DNA of 64,000 nucleotides, from NCBI GenBank assembly GCA_019359715.1, contig JAHHGS010000082.1, positions 1 through 64,000 of the forward strand, given 5' to 3'. Below are positions 16,926 to 26,319 of this stretch, in pieces (position 1 is the stretch's first letter; every line of letters begins with the position of its first letter). The stretch is from Aphanocapsa sp. GSE-SYN-MK-11-07L. Lineage in GTDB: Bacteria > Cyanobacteriota > Cyanobacteriia > Thermosynechococcales > Thermosynechococcaceae. A program made the position numbers and the translations under genes. The notes below the pieces were generated by a model. The model did no database searches. It had not been told where the DNA came from and was given only the letters and a program-made list of their open reading frames with translations.

Positions 16926-19916
16926 TTATTCATTGAGTGTTGGTTCTTCGACAGGACGGATAATCGTTGCCTCTGGGGTAACTTGTGGCTTAAAAATAGC
17001 CTGCAACGCTTCTTCTAAGGTCGGTGACATGACGATTCGGTTTTCATAGGCAACAATAACCCGCACTAGCGTCGGCAGGCTATTTTTAGTTGCCTCTAAG
17101 TAAAGCGGTTCCACATACAGCAGAGATTTTTCAATTGGCACAATCAGCAAGTTGCCCTGAATTGCTTGTGAACCCTGACGGTTCCACAGTGAGATTTGTT
17201 GAGAAATGACCGGGTCTTGATTAATGCGGGCTTCGATTTGTTCAGGTCCGAAAACCAACCTCTCTTTGGGGAAGGTATACAACAACAATTTACCGTAGTT
17301 TTCCCCGTCTGATCGAGCGGCTAACCAGGCAATTAAGTTGGTTCGTTGGCGCGGCGTATAGGGCAACAGCAAAATAAACTCTTCAAACGGGACAACAGGC
17401 AAACTGGTGATCAGATAATACGGTTCGACGGGACGAGACTCATTTCCGTAGACCTCATTGGGAATTTGCCACTGGTCTTCTCGGTTATAAAATACCTGCG
17501 GATCGGTCATGTGATAAGTCATCAACCGTTTTGATTGCAGCTTGAAAAAATCGACAGGATAGCGCAGATGGCTTCGCAGCTCGGCTGGCAGATCGCTGAG
17601 CGGATGGAAAAGGCTGGGAAAAATTTTTGACCAAGTGGTAATGATTGGATCACTGGTATCAGCCACGTAAAAATTGACAGAGCCGTGATAAGCATCAATC
17701 ACGACCTTAACCGAATTGCGAATATAATTGATGCCTTCACTACCCAAATCAGAGTAGGGATAGCGATCGCTCGTCGTATAGGCATCCGCAATCCAGTAGA
17801 GCTTATTCTGGTCAGATTGCCCCGGTGTTGGTACATTGGCTGCAACTAAGTAGGGATCGCTGTCATAGCTAAGGAAAGGAGCGATCGCCTGAATCCGGTG
17901 TTTGATGTTACGCCGAAACAGAACTTTCGTATCGGGTAGAAAATCGCGGGTAAACAATATGCGCCAGTCACGCAGGTAAACGGCGAACAGGCCTCGCCGC
18001 CACCAGGAACCTATGTTGATGCCCCCCTTGCCATCGTAAATATTGTAGGTATTGTCGCTGCCGCTGGGAAAATCTAACTCCTGCGTCAGGGTGTGAGTCA
18101 TCACATAGGTGTTGGCAATCTGGCCGTAATAGATGCGGGGTTGCCCAATCGGAATACTGGCACGAATCGCAGGGCTGGATGTCGTCAGTGCCCCACCTTT
18201 ACCCTCCGTAATGTCTTTCACAAAATACTCCGGCAATCCGCCCGCCCCGATTGTATTCACTGGGCTGACGGTGAAGCCGTAGCCATGAGTATAAATCAGA
18301 TGACGATTTACCCAAGTCTGTGCCTCTTTGGGGACGCCGCTGTAGTCGAGTTCCCGCGCAGCGATCAGTACCTGTCGTTGTTCAGTGGTTGCGAGAGGGG
18401 AATGAGGTGCTGGACGCTTTTGGGGAGTTGCAGGCGGACGGGCAGGCACATTCGTTTGCAGGGTGTAGCGATCAATATCTGCGTCGGGAAAGCGGTAATA
18501 GGGACGAATTTGCTGCAATTGACGATTTGTTTCTAGCAATGGTCGCTGATCCCACAGGCGAATATTGCGAATGGTCAAATCATTAGCAGTCAAATCTGCT
18601 TCTGTAAGTTGTCCTTGAGGGTTAAAGTTAATCGAGTCAATCGCCTCCAATCCAAATGCCTGACGGGTAAGCGCAATCGTTCGTTCGATAAACGGACGTT
18701 CCCGCACTAGCTCATTCGGCTGCACAATCAAATACTGAATGGCTTCAGGGACAACAATACCTGCAATAATCAGAATTCCAAACCCACCAAACCCAATTTT
18801 GACCCAATGACGACGGGGCGATTTAGGTCGCCAGAAAATGGCGCGCCACAGCAGATATCCAGTAATCGCCAGTGCCAGAATGCTCAATCCGGTATAAGCA
18901 GGAAGTTGAGCCACAACATCGGTGTAGCTGGCCCCAAAAGCAACGCCACGCAGCGAATACAACAATTCATATCGGCTCAGCCAATAGCTCAAAGCAATAA
19001 CCGCCAGCAAAACGCTGCCAACCCCATGCAGGTGTCGTTGCTGTGCTGAGGAAAACCCCAGAAAACTGCCCTGACTCAGGCTATTCCCTGACAACAAATA
19101 GGTGAGTGCAACGGCAATAAAACCAGACAGAAACAGCCCAAACAGCCACAGCTCTAGCAATTCCCAAAGCGGCAGGGCGAAAATGTAGAAACTAAGATCG
19201 TGATTAAATAACGGGTCAGCGGTATTGAAGGCAGTGGGCTGTAAATATTGCAGGGCAACTGCCCATTGTTTTGAAAACAACCAACCAAACAAGATACTGA
19301 GGACAATTGCGATCGCCCTCAGCAAAAAGCGAGGATAAATGAGCAGGGCGATCGCCATCCCCGACACTCCACCCAGCAGCCAAACTTGCCTAACCAGTTG
19401 TGCAGCAGTTTGCCAAAGGTTTTTAAGGGTGAAACGAGACACAAATGGGGTTGAAAGCGTTGCCCCATCATTCCAGTAACTGACAGCAAGACGACCATAA
19501 TACAGGAGGAGAAATCCGATTGCCAAACTTAGTCCGATCGTGAGAGGAAGAAGCGATCGTAGTCTTAAAGTTGCACTTACCGGAATAAATAAGGCAGAGG
19601 AACGCGGTAGTTCCGCTTGATAGGGAAACAGTGAATTTTTCCTGGGTGCCTGACTGTAGAGACCTTCCACAGGATTATGGGAGTATTTCAGTCGTTGCGC
19701 TAACGCCAGATTACCGAGTAGATAAATTGCTGTGAACCCTGTCACAACTGCTAAAAGAGCCAATCGAACTTGGAATTTGAGCAGGAATACTGAGAGATAA
19801 TCAACTTCCTGAAACCAGAGCATTTCTGCTCCTAGCCGGGAGAGTAAATCAAGCAGTAGTCCTACTCCTAAAAGAACAGTAAACAATTGAAATAGACGTT
19901 TCCAGTCCACAAACAT
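16926..19916 (-). CDS. UPF0182 family membrane protein
   Basis: 996 residues, the usual length for UPF0182 (COG1615), a family in cyanobacteria and actinobacteria without an established function. Seven or so membrane segments fill about residues 10-400. A large soluble C-terminal half follows, with family-typical stretches such as [79 protein letters not shown], and YRAP-like [20 protein letters not shown]. The soluble half probably faces the periplasm. It shares its strand with the 166-residue membrane protein gene 18 bp downstream. Confidence 0.92.
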   Translation of the reverse strand: MFVDWKRLFQLFTVLLGVGLLLDLLSRLGAEMLWFQEVDYLSVFLLKFQVRLALLAVVTGFTAIYLLGNLALAQRLKYSHNPVEGLYSQAPRKNSLFPYQAELPRSSALFIPVSATLRLRSLLPLTIGLSLAIGFLLLYYGRLAVSYWNDGATLSTPFVSRFTLKNLWQTAAQLVRQVWLLGGVSGMAIALLIYPRFLLRAIAIVLSILFGWLFSKQWAVALQYLQPTAFNTADPLFNHDLSFYIFALPLWELLELWLFGLFLSGFIAVALTYLLSGNSLSQGSFLGFSSAQQRHLHGVGSVLLAVIALSYWLSRYELLYSLRGVAFGASYTDVVAQLPAYTGLSILALAITGYLLWRAIFWRPKSPRRHWVKIGFGGFGILIIAGIVVPEAIQYLIVQPNELVRERPFIERTIALTRQAFGLEAIDSINFNPQGQLTEADLTANDLTIRNIRLWDQRPLLETNRQLQQIRPYYRFPDADIDRYTLQTNVPARPPATPQKRPAPHSPLATTEQRQVLIAARELDYSGVPKEAQTWVNRHLIYTHGYGFTVSPVNTIGAGGLPEYFVKDITEGKGGALTTSSPAIRASIPIGQPRIYYGQIANTYVMTHTLTQELDFPSGSDNTYNIYDGKGGINIGSWWRRGLFAVYLRDWRILFTRDFLPDTKVLFRRNIKHRIQAIAPFLSYDSDPYLVAANVPTPGQSDQNKLYWIADAYTTSDRYPYSDLGSEGINYIRNSVKVVIDAYHGSVNFYVADTSDPIITTWSKIFPSLFHPLSDLPAELRSHLRYPVDFFKLQSKRLMTYHMTDPQVFYNREDQWQIPNEVYGNESRPVEPYYLITSLPVVPFEEFILLLPYTPRQRTNLIAWLAARSDGENYGKLLLYTFPKERLVFGPEQIEARINQDPVISQQISLWNRQGSQAIQGNLLIVPIEKSLLYVEPLYLEATKNSLPTLVRVIVAYENRIVMSPTLEEALQAIFKPQVTPEATIIRPVEEPTLNE

Positions 19917-20228
19917 GACCAGCTAAAATAGCAGCAGCAGTAGTTTTATGTAGCAAATTTATAGGGGGACTCTCATCATGACTGGTTCTGGTCTAATAAG
20001 CCTTTGTCTGGAGCAAAAGCATTGCAGAGATTGAAGGGGGAGGGTTTCATCAGAATTGCAACATCCGAATAAGACTCTAAAAGCTAGCATAAACGACTGT
20101 GAAAAGTTCTGAAGCCCCATCTGCATCAGCAATGCTCATTTTTTCAAAGTGAGCATTGCTGCATCTAAAATGGTAATAATCAAAAAGCCCGCATTAGCGG
20201 GCTTTTTGATGGCTTTTTAATTATTTTC
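19917..20228. other. Intergenic region with two hairpins
   Basis: 312 bp. Besides the terminator at 20182-20207 it holds an 11-bp stem hairpin (AGCAATGCTCA / TGAGCATTGCT, about 20128-20160). In the plus direction the two hairpins stand in the order of a small structured RNA followed by a terminator. No ORF is credible. Confidence 0.45.
20182..20207. terminator. Intrinsic terminator (AAAAAGCCCGC / GCGGGCTTTTT)
   Basis: A GC-rich 11-bp perfect stem with a 4-nt loop and T-runs on both outer ends. It fits termination of the 110-residue protein gene on the minus strand, and also of any transcript arriving on the plus strand. Confidence 0.85.
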
Positions 20229-20561
20229 CTAACCAGCGATCTCCTGATCGTCGTCCTCTTCGACTAAGACAATCGCGATCGCGCAAAATACAAACCCAAA
20301 GGTCAACGGCATGGGTGATTTCAGCCAGTAGGCAGTCATGGCAACAATCAGTATACAGGCAATACTAGCCCCGTAAACCAGCTTTTCTTGACGGCTGAGC
20401 ACTTTTTGAACCGGCACCAGTTGCAATGCTTGGTTGGGCAGAGGCAAGGGCATGACTGCGCCAGGTGGAAAAGCCCAATAACGATATTGCTCAATGAAGA
20501 AGTCAGTCCAACCTTGCTCTTGACACCAAGCTTTGGCAAATTCCTGTGAGTATCTGAGCAT
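20229..20561 (-). CDS. Small membrane protein, conserved in cyanobacteria
   Basis: 110 residues. The N-terminal half is soluble (YSQEFAKAWCQEQGWTDFFI, then YRYWAFPPGAVMPLPLP). Two membrane segments follow (about 62-78 and 84-100), and the protein ends in an acidic tail (VEEDDDQEIAG). I recall this pattern from cyanobacterial proteins of unknown function. It stands alone with its own terminator. The start at 20561 is the first ATG and gives the conserved-looking MLRYSQEF. Confidence 0.7.
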   Translation of the reverse strand: MLRYSQEFAKAWCQEQGWTDFFIEQYRYWAFPPGAVMPLPLPNQALQLVPVQKVLSRQEKLVYGASIACILIVAMTAYWLKSPMPLTFGFVFCAIAIVLVEEDDDQEIAG

Positions 20562-20794
20562 GCTCCGAAATCCTGTCTTAAAACCAAATAAAATGATTAG
20601 CCAGCCAGTGCGACTGAATCAAGAATCAGCAAATCCAGCCAAATTAAATCTGGCTGGGTCACTTTTTGAAATTAACAGAGGCAACCAGGTCTGATCAGCA
20701 GCAAACACAACTCTTAATTTTCACAGCCGAAAATATTGATATTTGTGAATTTCCTGGCTCTGAACCGTAGTTTCAGCCGCTAAATCGAAATAAA

Positions 20795-21754
20795 TTATGG
20801 AGCTTTTGGGGCAGACTTGCGCGATCGCTTGAACAATTTCGGCGTCACTAACCCTTGCGGAAAGAAGATCGTTCCCAAGACAATTAATAGCCCAAAAATA
20901 ATTAACCGACCGTCGCGTAAAAATTCAGCTAGCCATTCTGGTAAACCGGAAATATCGGCAATTCCCCGCAGCACTTCTGGCAGTGCCGTAAACACCATTC
21001 CCCCCAAGACTGGGCCGACAAAGGTGCGAGTGCCGCCAATTAAAACCGAAGTCAAGTAGATAATGCTGGCATCAAACGTGCCTTGGCGGGCATTCCAGGT
21101 ATTCAGAAAGTGGGCGCTGACTGCCCCGACCACTCCAGCCAAAATGGCTCCGAGGGTAAAGGCCAACACCTTGTAGTAAGTCGGGTTAATTCCCATCGCG
21201 TCAGCCGCCAGCTCATCTTCCCGAATCGCCGTCAAGGCTCGCCCAACGCGAATATGTTCTAACCGATACAGCAAGACCATGCTCAACAGCAGCAGGGGCA
21301 GCACCACCCACAAATACTCAATTGGCGTATTAAATGGCTGTGGAATCCCAAAAATTCCAACCGCTCCACCTGTAATTTCCAGGTTAAGCGAGAATACGCG
21401 CAAAATTTCGACAAAGGCGATCGTGGCGATCGCCAAATAAATTCCCTTTAAGCGCAGGGCCGGCATTCCGACCAGCACCCCCAGCAGCCCAGATAGCAGC
21501 CCTCCCAGCAGCATTTCTAGCAGCAGCAGCGGAATCGGCAGTAGCGGCCCCTCAAACTGCCAAACCTTGGTGGAAAGAATTGCTGCCACATAGCCACCCA
21601 AGGCATAAAACCCCGGACTAGCCAAAGACAACTGCCCCGCCATCAACGGCAAATAAAGCGACAGCCCCAGCATTGCCCCCAATAGCATCGAGACCAGCAA
21701 AAATCCGTAAGTGTTAAAGAAGTCAGCCATCAGAACCAAAGCAAGGTGTTGCAC
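20795..21754 (-). CDS. Branched-chain/neutral amino acid ABC transporter permease (LivM-type)
   Basis: Integral membrane permease of the LivM/NatD type, part of an ABC importer of branched-chain or neutral amino acids. The 319 residues hold about nine membrane segments, and the EAA-like cytoplasmic loop reads GRALTAIREDELAADAMGI. Other signatures are GQLSLASPGFYALGGY, IYLAIATIAFVEILR and VGPVLGGMVFTALPEVLR. The start is GTG at 21754; ATG at 21730 (MADFFNTYGF) is an equally good choice. LivH, ATPase and binding-protein genes are not nearby, so the subunits must be encoded elsewhere, as is common in cyanobacteria. Urea permease UrtC is a less likely alternative. Confidence 0.87.
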   Translation of the reverse strand: MQHLALVLMADFFNTYGFLLVSMLLGAMLGLSLYLPLMAGQLSLASPGFYALGGYVAAILSTKVWQFEGPLLPIPLLLLEMLLGGLLSGLLGVLVGMPALRLKGIYLAIATIAFVEILRVFSLNLEITGGAVGIFGIPQPFNTPIEYLWVVLPLLLLSMVLLYRLEHIRVGRALTAIREDELAADAMGINPTYYKVLAFTLGAILAGVVGAVSAHFLNTWNARQGTFDASIIYLTSVLIGGTRTFVGPVLGGMVFTALPEVLRGIADISGLPEWLAEFLRDGRLIIFGLLIVLGTIFFPQGLVTPKLFKRSRKSAPKAP

Positions 21755-21813
21755 TTTGATTACTGTAACTCTACAAAGTCAACGTCCGTGCTATGAGGCA
21801 GCGATCATTACAC

Positions 21814-22278
21814 CTAATCAAAGGGATTTTTATACCACTTTTTTCGTCTCTGCCAATCATGGAAAAGCGTAACAAACGCGCTGTATTTTATGCCGTCTTC
21901 CTCGCCAGCGTGGGGAATATCCTCAACACTGTAGCAAAGTCGATAACCCATTGGTAAAGTTTTCCAGTACGTAGCTGACCAGTTTTCCACAGCCTCAATA
22001 ATTTCAATCGATTTTAAATCAACTTTTCTGAATGGGTGTGCAAGGTCATATTGCAACACCTCTTGGAGGATTTGTGCGCTGCCTGCTTCAATACAGCCTT
22101 CCATTTCACACCAGGCAGGAATGTATAAATTCCAATCGGTTTGTGAGAGTAGCTCCCAATGCTCTATTTCCTTTGGTGCAAGCTGATAGTGTAACCCTCG
22201 TGAGGCCGAGCGAGTCAACTCTTCTCTAATTGCCTTTTTGTCAAAGACAAACGACTCATGCTTGCTGGGTTGACCCAC
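21814..22278 (-). CDS. Unknown protein, probable C-terminal part of a split gene
   Basis: 154 residues from a GTG at 22278; family not recognised. It is rich in Trp and acidic residues (HWELLSQTDWNLYIPAWCEM, then ENWSATYWKTLPMGYRLCYS). The frame is open about 20 codons further upstream, reading RIIELFVGQPSKHESFVF. This would join smoothly to the end of the conserved part of the preceding ORF (VEVIDNLSRR) after a one-base shift. So 21814-22454 may be one gene of about 210 residues with a frameshift near 22280-22310. It lies in the toxin-like cluster and could be an immunity or accessory protein. Confidence 0.55.
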   Translation of the reverse strand: MGQPSKHESFVFDKKAIREELTRSASRGLHYQLAPKEIEHWELLSQTDWNLYIPAWCEMEGCIEAGSAQILQEVLQYDLAHPFRKVDLKSIEIIEAVENWSATYWKTLPMGYRLCYSVEDIPHAGEEDGIKYSAFVTLFHDWQRRKKWYKNPFD

Positions 22279-22454
22279 AAAAAGCTCAATAATTCTCTGC
22301 GGGAAAGATTATCTATAACTTCAACTAGTTGATCACAGGTGAGTCCATGTCCCTCTCTGTTCATCAACTCTTCTAAATAATCTAAAGTCAAGGATGCCAG
22401 ATCTTGAGGATACTCAACAGCAACGTCTAGCATCCAGTACTCACTTCTATCCAT
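22215..22454 (-). CDS. Unknown small protein, probable N-terminal part of a split gene
   Basis: 79 residues beginning MDRSEYWMLDVAVEYPQDL. The middle part (LTLDYLEELMNREGHGL and LVEVIDNLSRRELL) is helical and resembles a small winged-helix or helical bundle. The last 25 residues overlap the next frame and look unlike the rest. A single-base frameshift relative to 21814-22278 would restore a longer protein. If it is not a frameshift, the two genes overlap by 64 bp. No family is recognised. Confidence 0.5.
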   Translation of the reverse strand: MDRSEYWMLDVAVEYPQDLASLTLDYLEELMNREGHGLTCDQLVEVIDNLSRRELLSFLWVNPASMSRLSLTKRQLEKS

Positions 22455-22489
22455 TGTCTAAGTTAGATCGATACACATAAAGTCCTGAA

Positions 22490-22750
22490 CTATGGATATT
22501 CTTCAGCATGAGATAGTCGCCCTCTGACTAACTCATACTCATCTTCCAGCAGCCACAGTTTAGCTTCCTCATAATCTGGGCTGGCAAAAATAACCTTGTA
22601 CTGTTCAGCAGGATCATACACATACCAATACCCCGCCTGGTCGCTAAGCAGGAGAAGAACGCAGGGTAGTCCTGGATCTAGCCAGACTTCTAAGAATATC
22701 CAATCAACTGGGACGAGTGCGGGGGATGACGTGGTATCGACTTGCTGCAT
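22490..22750 (-). CDS. Small acidic protein, immunity-like by context
   Basis: 86 residues from the ATG at 22750 (a TTG one codon earlier is also in frame). The body reads WIFLEVWLDPGLPCVLLLLS, then GYWYVYDPAEQYKVIFASPD and EEAKLWLLEDEYELVRGRL: an acidic alpha/beta protein. It starts 47 bp inside the 3' end of the upstream gene in another frame, with GGAG about 12 nt before it, so translation is probably coupled. Small acidic proteins directly after a toxin-like gene are often immunity proteins; this is inference from position and composition, not from homology. Confidence 0.6.
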   Translation of the reverse strand: MQQVDTTSSPALVPVDWIFLEVWLDPGLPCVLLLLSDQAGYWYVYDPAEQYKVIFASPDYEEAKLWLLEDEYELVRGRLSHAEEYP

Positions 22751-23039
22751 CAACTTTTATTTCTCCATAAAAGAGGGGGATTTGCGAGCCATTTGGGCTA
22801 ATTCTGTAACCAATTGAACCCGCAAAAAACAATCCGTAGCGCTCGTAACCTCGAATCCAACCCGTATATTCCCCTCTCTCAATAATAGTCTGAGCAACTC
22901 GCTCCATCGTGAATTCGTCATTGAAAACATGAGCAGAATGCCCTCGTTGCAAAAGTCTCAGCACTTGTGGAGTATTTGGTAGGTGCTTGGAAGTATGCCT
23001 GGGATCAAGAAAAACTTGACGTTCAATACCGCTCATCAA
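22704..23039 (-). CDS. Small DUF6972-like protein, RNase-toxin-like pattern
   Basis: 111 residues of a family common in cyanobacteria that I recall as DUF6972 (name from memory). It has conserved His and Arg clusters: VFLDPRHTSKHLPN, LLQRGHSAHVFNDE, ERGEYTGWIRGYERYGLFF and RYHVIPRTRPS. A K-H/R-H start, a mid HVF and a C-terminal H-x-x-P-R-T are reminiscent of polymorphic and contact-dependent RNase toxins of the BECR type, whose catalytic residues are His, Arg, Lys and Thr/Ser. There is no secretion domain; it may be a solitary toxin domain or a cassette. The gene for the small acidic protein overlaps its 3' end. Function is inferred. Confidence 0.65.
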   Translation of the reverse strand: MMSGIERQVFLDPRHTSKHLPNTPQVLRLLQRGHSAHVFNDEFTMERVAQTIIERGEYTGWIRGYERYGLFFAGSIGYRISPNGSQIPLFYGEIKVDAASRYHVIPRTRPS

Positions 23040-23088
23040 TCTTGAAGGTCGCGTTTTCCAGAAATCATTTTCTCAGGATGACAGTTGT

Positions 23089-24408
23089 TTAAATCCCCAA
23101 CCGTTGGTAAATTTGATCGAGCTGCTGGAGATGATGTTGGGGGTCGAAGCAGGCGGCAATTTCTTCGCTAGATAGCAGGGTTTTGACTTTTGGGTCTTGG
23201 CTAATGTTTTCTCGAAAATTACCTTGTTCAGTATTCCAAGCTTGGTGAGCATTGCTCTGGACAATCGCATAGGCCTCTTCGCGGCTGATCCCTTTATCAA
23301 CCAAGGTGAGCAAAACTCGTTGGCTAAAGATCACGCCCCCATAGAGATTCATATTTCGCTGCATGTTGTCGGGGTAAACCAGCAGGTTTTTGACCAAATC
23401 TGTGATTTCCACCAGCATGAAGTGCGTAATAATTGCTGAATCAGGAAAAATCACCCGCTCGACGGCGCTATGGGAAATATCTCGTTCGTGCCAGAGGGCA
23501 ACGTTTTCCAAGGCGGCGACAGCATGCCCCCGGACAATTCTGGCCATGCCGGTCAGTCGCTCCGAGCGGATCGGGTTGCGCTTGTGAGGCATCGCAGACG
23601 AGCCTTTTTGTCCCTTCGAGAAAAATTCTTCCACTTCTAAAACATCGGTGCGCTGGAGGTTGCGAATCTCCACCGCAAACCGCTCAATCGAAGCCGCCAC
23701 TAGAGCCAAGGTTTGCACGTAGTCGGCATGTCGATCGCGGGAAATCACCTGAGTTGAAGCCGTGTCCGGCTGCAAGCCCAGTTTTTGACAGGCGATCGCC
23801 TCGACGCGTGGGTCAATGTTGGCATAGGTGCCGACTGCGCCGGAAATTTTGCCAACGGCGATCGATTTTTGGAGGCGACAGAGGCGATCGCGATGACGCA
23901 GCATTTCAGCCAGCCAGCCGGCCAGCTTAAAGCCAAAGGTGATCGGTTCGCCATGAATGCCGTGGGTGCGCCCGACCATCACCGTGTAGCGATGCTGTTG
24001 GGCCTGATAGCGAATCGCCTGAGTTAATTTCTCAACCCAATTCAGGAGAACATCCAAACTAGAGACCAATTGCAGCGCTAGGGCCGTATCCAGCACGTCA
24101 GAACTGGTCAAACCCAAATGAATGTGGCGCCCAGCCTCGCCGACATGCTCATTCAGATTCGTTAAGAAGGCAATCATGTCGTGCTTAACTTCCGCTTCAA
24201 TTTCGAGCACCCGTTGGGGGTCAAACTTGGCTTTAGCCTTAATTTCTGCCAGCGCTTCTACCGGAATTTTGCCCAATTCTGCTTGAGCTTCACAGACGGC
24301 AATTTCTACCTGTAGCCACGTTTTTAGCTTGGAGGTTTCAGTCCACAGGTCGCCCATTTCGGGCAGAGTATAGCGCTCAATCAAAGCTGGTTTCAAAATG
24401 CGACTCAA
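23089..24408 (-). CDS. purB: Adenylosuccinate lyase
   Basis: Catalyses two purine steps: SAICAR to AICAR, and adenylosuccinate to AMP, each releasing fumarate. The 439 residues carry the fumarase/aspartase superfamily signature GSSAMPHKRNPI, the upstream GRTHGIHGEPITFG with its catalytic His, and the N-terminal RYTLPEMGDLW. Length is normal. The start ATG at 24408 gives MSRILKPALIERYT. The toxin-like cluster follows 49 bp after the stop on the same strand and may receive read-through from this gene. Confidence 0.96.
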   Translation of the reverse strand: MSRILKPALIERYTLPEMGDLWTETSKLKTWLQVEIAVCEAQAELGKIPVEALAEIKAKAKFDPQRVLEIEAEVKHDMIAFLTNLNEHVGEAGRHIHLGLTSSDVLDTALALQLVSSLDVLLNWVEKLTQAIRYQAQQHRYTVMVGRTHGIHGEPITFGFKLAGWLAEMLRHRDRLCRLQKSIAVGKISGAVGTYANIDPRVEAIACQKLGLQPDTASTQVISRDRHADYVQTLALVAASIERFAVEIRNLQRTDVLEVEEFFSKGQKGSSAMPHKRNPIRSERLTGMARIVRGHAVAALENVALWHERDISHSAVERVIFPDSAIITHFMLVEITDLVKNLLVYPDNMQRNMNLYGGVIFSQRVLLTLVDKGISREEAYAIVQSNAHQAWNTEQGNFRENISQDPKVKTLLSSEEIAACFDPQHHLQQLDQIYQRLGI

Positions 24409-24464
24409 TCATTTTGACATACTCGCCAGCCTGAGCGCGCAGGGATTCTCAGCTCAAACAACAA

Positions 24465-25553
24465 TTAGCAAACTCTACGCGTTTTCTTACGCTCTGGATG
24501 GTTGGTGGTAGACTCGCCGACTTGATTAATCCTGGCAATCATCTGATACAGTCGCCCGTGATCGCGCTGATTAAAGTGAAAGCTGAGTTGGGGCCAGGGG
24601 TTAGCCGTTTCCGAGCCAGATGCTTCCGGGTCGGAGCCGCTGGTTTGTTCAATTTGACCCGTCAGTAGAATGTCGCTAAAGGCTTGATTGAGTTGATCTA
24701 AAGCAGCCGCCGAAAGCCTGTGATTAAGGTGAATCACCAGCCGATCGCCGACGTAGCGACTAGAGTGATAGACCCGATAAAACCCAGAAATCGCTTCGCA
24801 AGCTGCATCTAGGCTATGAGTAATAGTGTAAAGCCTATGGTCTTGGGGGCTGATTAACTGATTTGCCCTCAGGTGCGTGTGAACATAAGCATCCCAGTCT
24901 TGCCAGTAGGTGCCGCCTGGGCGATCAATCAGCACGAGCGGAAACGGGGTTGATTTGCCGGTTTGAATTAAGGTCAAACACTCAAAAGCCTCATCTTGGG
25001 TGCCAAACCCACCCGGAAACAGGGCGATCGCATCGGACTCGCGGAGGAAAAATAGTTTCCGGGTGAAAAAATACTTAAAGTCAATCAGCTTCGAGTCGCC
25101 CTCAATATAGGGGTTTGCCCCTTGCTCAAACGGTAACTGAATATTTAAGCCAAAGGACTGCTCGGCTCCAGCTCCCTTGTTGGCGGCTGCCATAATTCCC
25201 CCACCAGCGCCGGTCATCACCATATAGCCTTGGGCAATCACCCGCTGGGCAAAGTCAACCGCCATCTGGTATTCCGGGCTGTCGGGGGAGAGGCGCGATG
25301 AGCCAAACACAGAGACTTTGCGGGTGTGACGGTAGCCAGCAAACACCTGAAACCCATGGTGTAAATCTCGCACCGACGACCGGAGAATTTTCCAATCTAA
25401 TCGCTCCATGCCTTCTTCACCCATCTGGAGCAGCAGATTCAAGGTTTGAAAGATTAAATCTCCGTCCTGATGAGTTGGCAGGCGATCCAGAAGGTGATCA
25501 AGATCTGTCTTGAGAGATGCTATTGCAGCGGGGGAAGCAGAAAATGTCATCAA
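24465..25553 (-). CDS. LOG-family Rossmann protein (TIGR00730 type)
   Basis: Lysine-decarboxylase-like LOG family; characterised members are cytokinin riboside 5'-monophosphate or nucleotide phosphoribohydrolases. Signatures are VMTGAGGGIMAAANKGAG, the PGGxGTxxE motif as PGGFGTQDEAFE, and SVFGSSRL. At 362 residues it is longer than the usual enzymes of about 190, with about 90 extra N-terminal residues and a C-terminal extension of about 100 (RYVGDRLVIHLNHRLS and after). This long form is common in cyanobacteria. The substrate is unknown. It lies between purB and trxA on the same strand, but a strong hairpin separates it from trxA. Confidence 0.85.
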   Translation of the reverse strand: MMTFSASPAAIASLKTDLDHLLDRLPTHQDGDLIFQTLNLLLQMGEEGMERLDWKILRSSVRDLHHGFQVFAGYRHTRKVSVFGSSRLSPDSPEYQMAVDFAQRVIAQGYMVMTGAGGGIMAAANKGAGAEQSFGLNIQLPFEQGANPYIEGDSKLIDFKYFFTRKLFFLRESDAIALFPGGFGTQDEAFECLTLIQTGKSTPFPLVLIDRPGGTYWQDWDAYVHTHLRANQLISPQDHRLYTITHSLDAACEAISGFYRVYHSSRYVGDRLVIHLNHRLSAAALDQLNQAFSDILLTGQIEQTSGSDPEASGSETANPWPQLSFHFNQRDHGRLYQMIARINQVGESTTNHPERKKTRRVC

Positions 25554-25665
25554 TGCTTGATAATCCTGACAGTTTCATTTTACTGATTAGTTAGGGGCGA
25601 TCGCAGGTAGCCTAGACGACATCAGTTGGAGATTTTTATGAAAGGATTTTTACAAAAAGAATGCC

Positions 25666-25702
25666 AAAAAATTAGTCCAAGTGTTCACTTGGACTAATTT
25701 TT
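25666..25702. terminator. 17-bp perfect-stem terminator after trxA
   Basis: AAAAATTAGTCCAAGTG pairs with CACTTGGACTAATTTTT around a 2-3 nt loop. On the minus strand it follows the trxA stop and precedes the LOG gene. A-tract and T-tract flank the stem. Confidence 0.85.
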
Positions 25703-25767
25703 GACTTCTTGGCAGCCGACTTTAGGCTAGCTTTACTCAAAAACCCAGATCCAATGGGTTAGTTAAC

Positions 25768-26091
25768 CTAGAGATATTTTTCCAGAGTCGTTGCCAGAGT
25801 CGTTTTAGGGACAGCTCCCACAACCATATCTACCCGTTGACCGCCCTTGAAAATCATCAAAGTTGGAATACTGCGAATCCCATACTGACTCGCAACACTC
25901 GGATTTTCGTCCGTGTTGACTTTGACAACTTTTATCTGTCCGACGTACTGCTCTGAAATTTCATCTACGACTGGAGCAACCATTCTGCAAGGCCCACACC
26001 AAGGGGCCCAAAAGTCCACCAGAACCGGAACCTCGCTGTCAAGAACTTCTTCCTTAAACGTAGTGTCTGTAACTTGCAGGGCTGATGACAT
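25768..26091 (-). CDS. trxA: Thioredoxin
   Basis: Small dithiol redox protein that reduces disulfides in Calvin-cycle and other target enzymes. The 107 residues hold the active site WCGPC at 31-35 in [14 protein letters not shown], the cis-Pro region SIPTLMIF and the C-terminal Gly ([11 protein letters not shown]). It is a classical soluble m-type-like protein. It follows guaB3 with the small RNA Yfr1 in between, an arrangement conserved in many cyanobacteria. Its promoter must lie in the 26092-26243 leader, or it is reached by partial read-through past Yfr1. Confidence 0.95.
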   Translation of the reverse strand: MSSALQVTDTTFKEEVLDSEVPVLVDFWAPWCGPCRMVAPVVDEISEQYVGQIKVVKVNTDENPSVASQYGIRSIPTLMIFKGGQRVDMVVGAVPKTTLATTLEKYL

Positions 26092-26243
26092 GCCTGAAAA
26101 CCTTTCCTAAATAATGTTTCTTTGGATCTTGACTCGGATTCAATTTTACCACAGGCATTTGTTCATCTTTTGCGATGTCGTCTGCATTAACTTTTGCAAC
26201 ATAAAAATTGGGCTTTGACTTAATTTCCGGCTAACTTTAAACT

Positions 26244-26313
26244 AAGAAACCGCCCGAACATAAGCCCAGGCGGAGTGTGGTGTGAGGAGTGAACGGAAAC
26301 TTGCGTCTCCGCT
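26244..26313 (-). ncRNA. yfr1: Yfr1 small RNA
   Basis: Abundant trans-acting cyanobacterial sRNA that pairs with mRNAs for outer-membrane proteins through an unpaired motif. On the minus strand the order is: a 5' hairpin (GGAGACGCAAGTTTCC region, 26294-26311), the ultraconserved single-stranded ACTCCTCACAC (26280-26290), and a 3' terminator hairpin (CCGCC...GGCGG, 26250-26273) ending in TTTCTT (26244-26249). A -10 box TACAAT lies at 26320-26325, which places the start near 26313. Size (about 65-70 nt), motif and location between guaB3 and trxA all match Yfr1. Exact ends are estimates. Confidence 0.93.
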
Positions 26314-26319
26314 AGCTCC

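Noticed and set aside
23433-23930. 165-residue plus-strand ORF inside purB
   Set aside because: Antisense of a well-supported gene with poor composition (many Arg/Cys/Pro).
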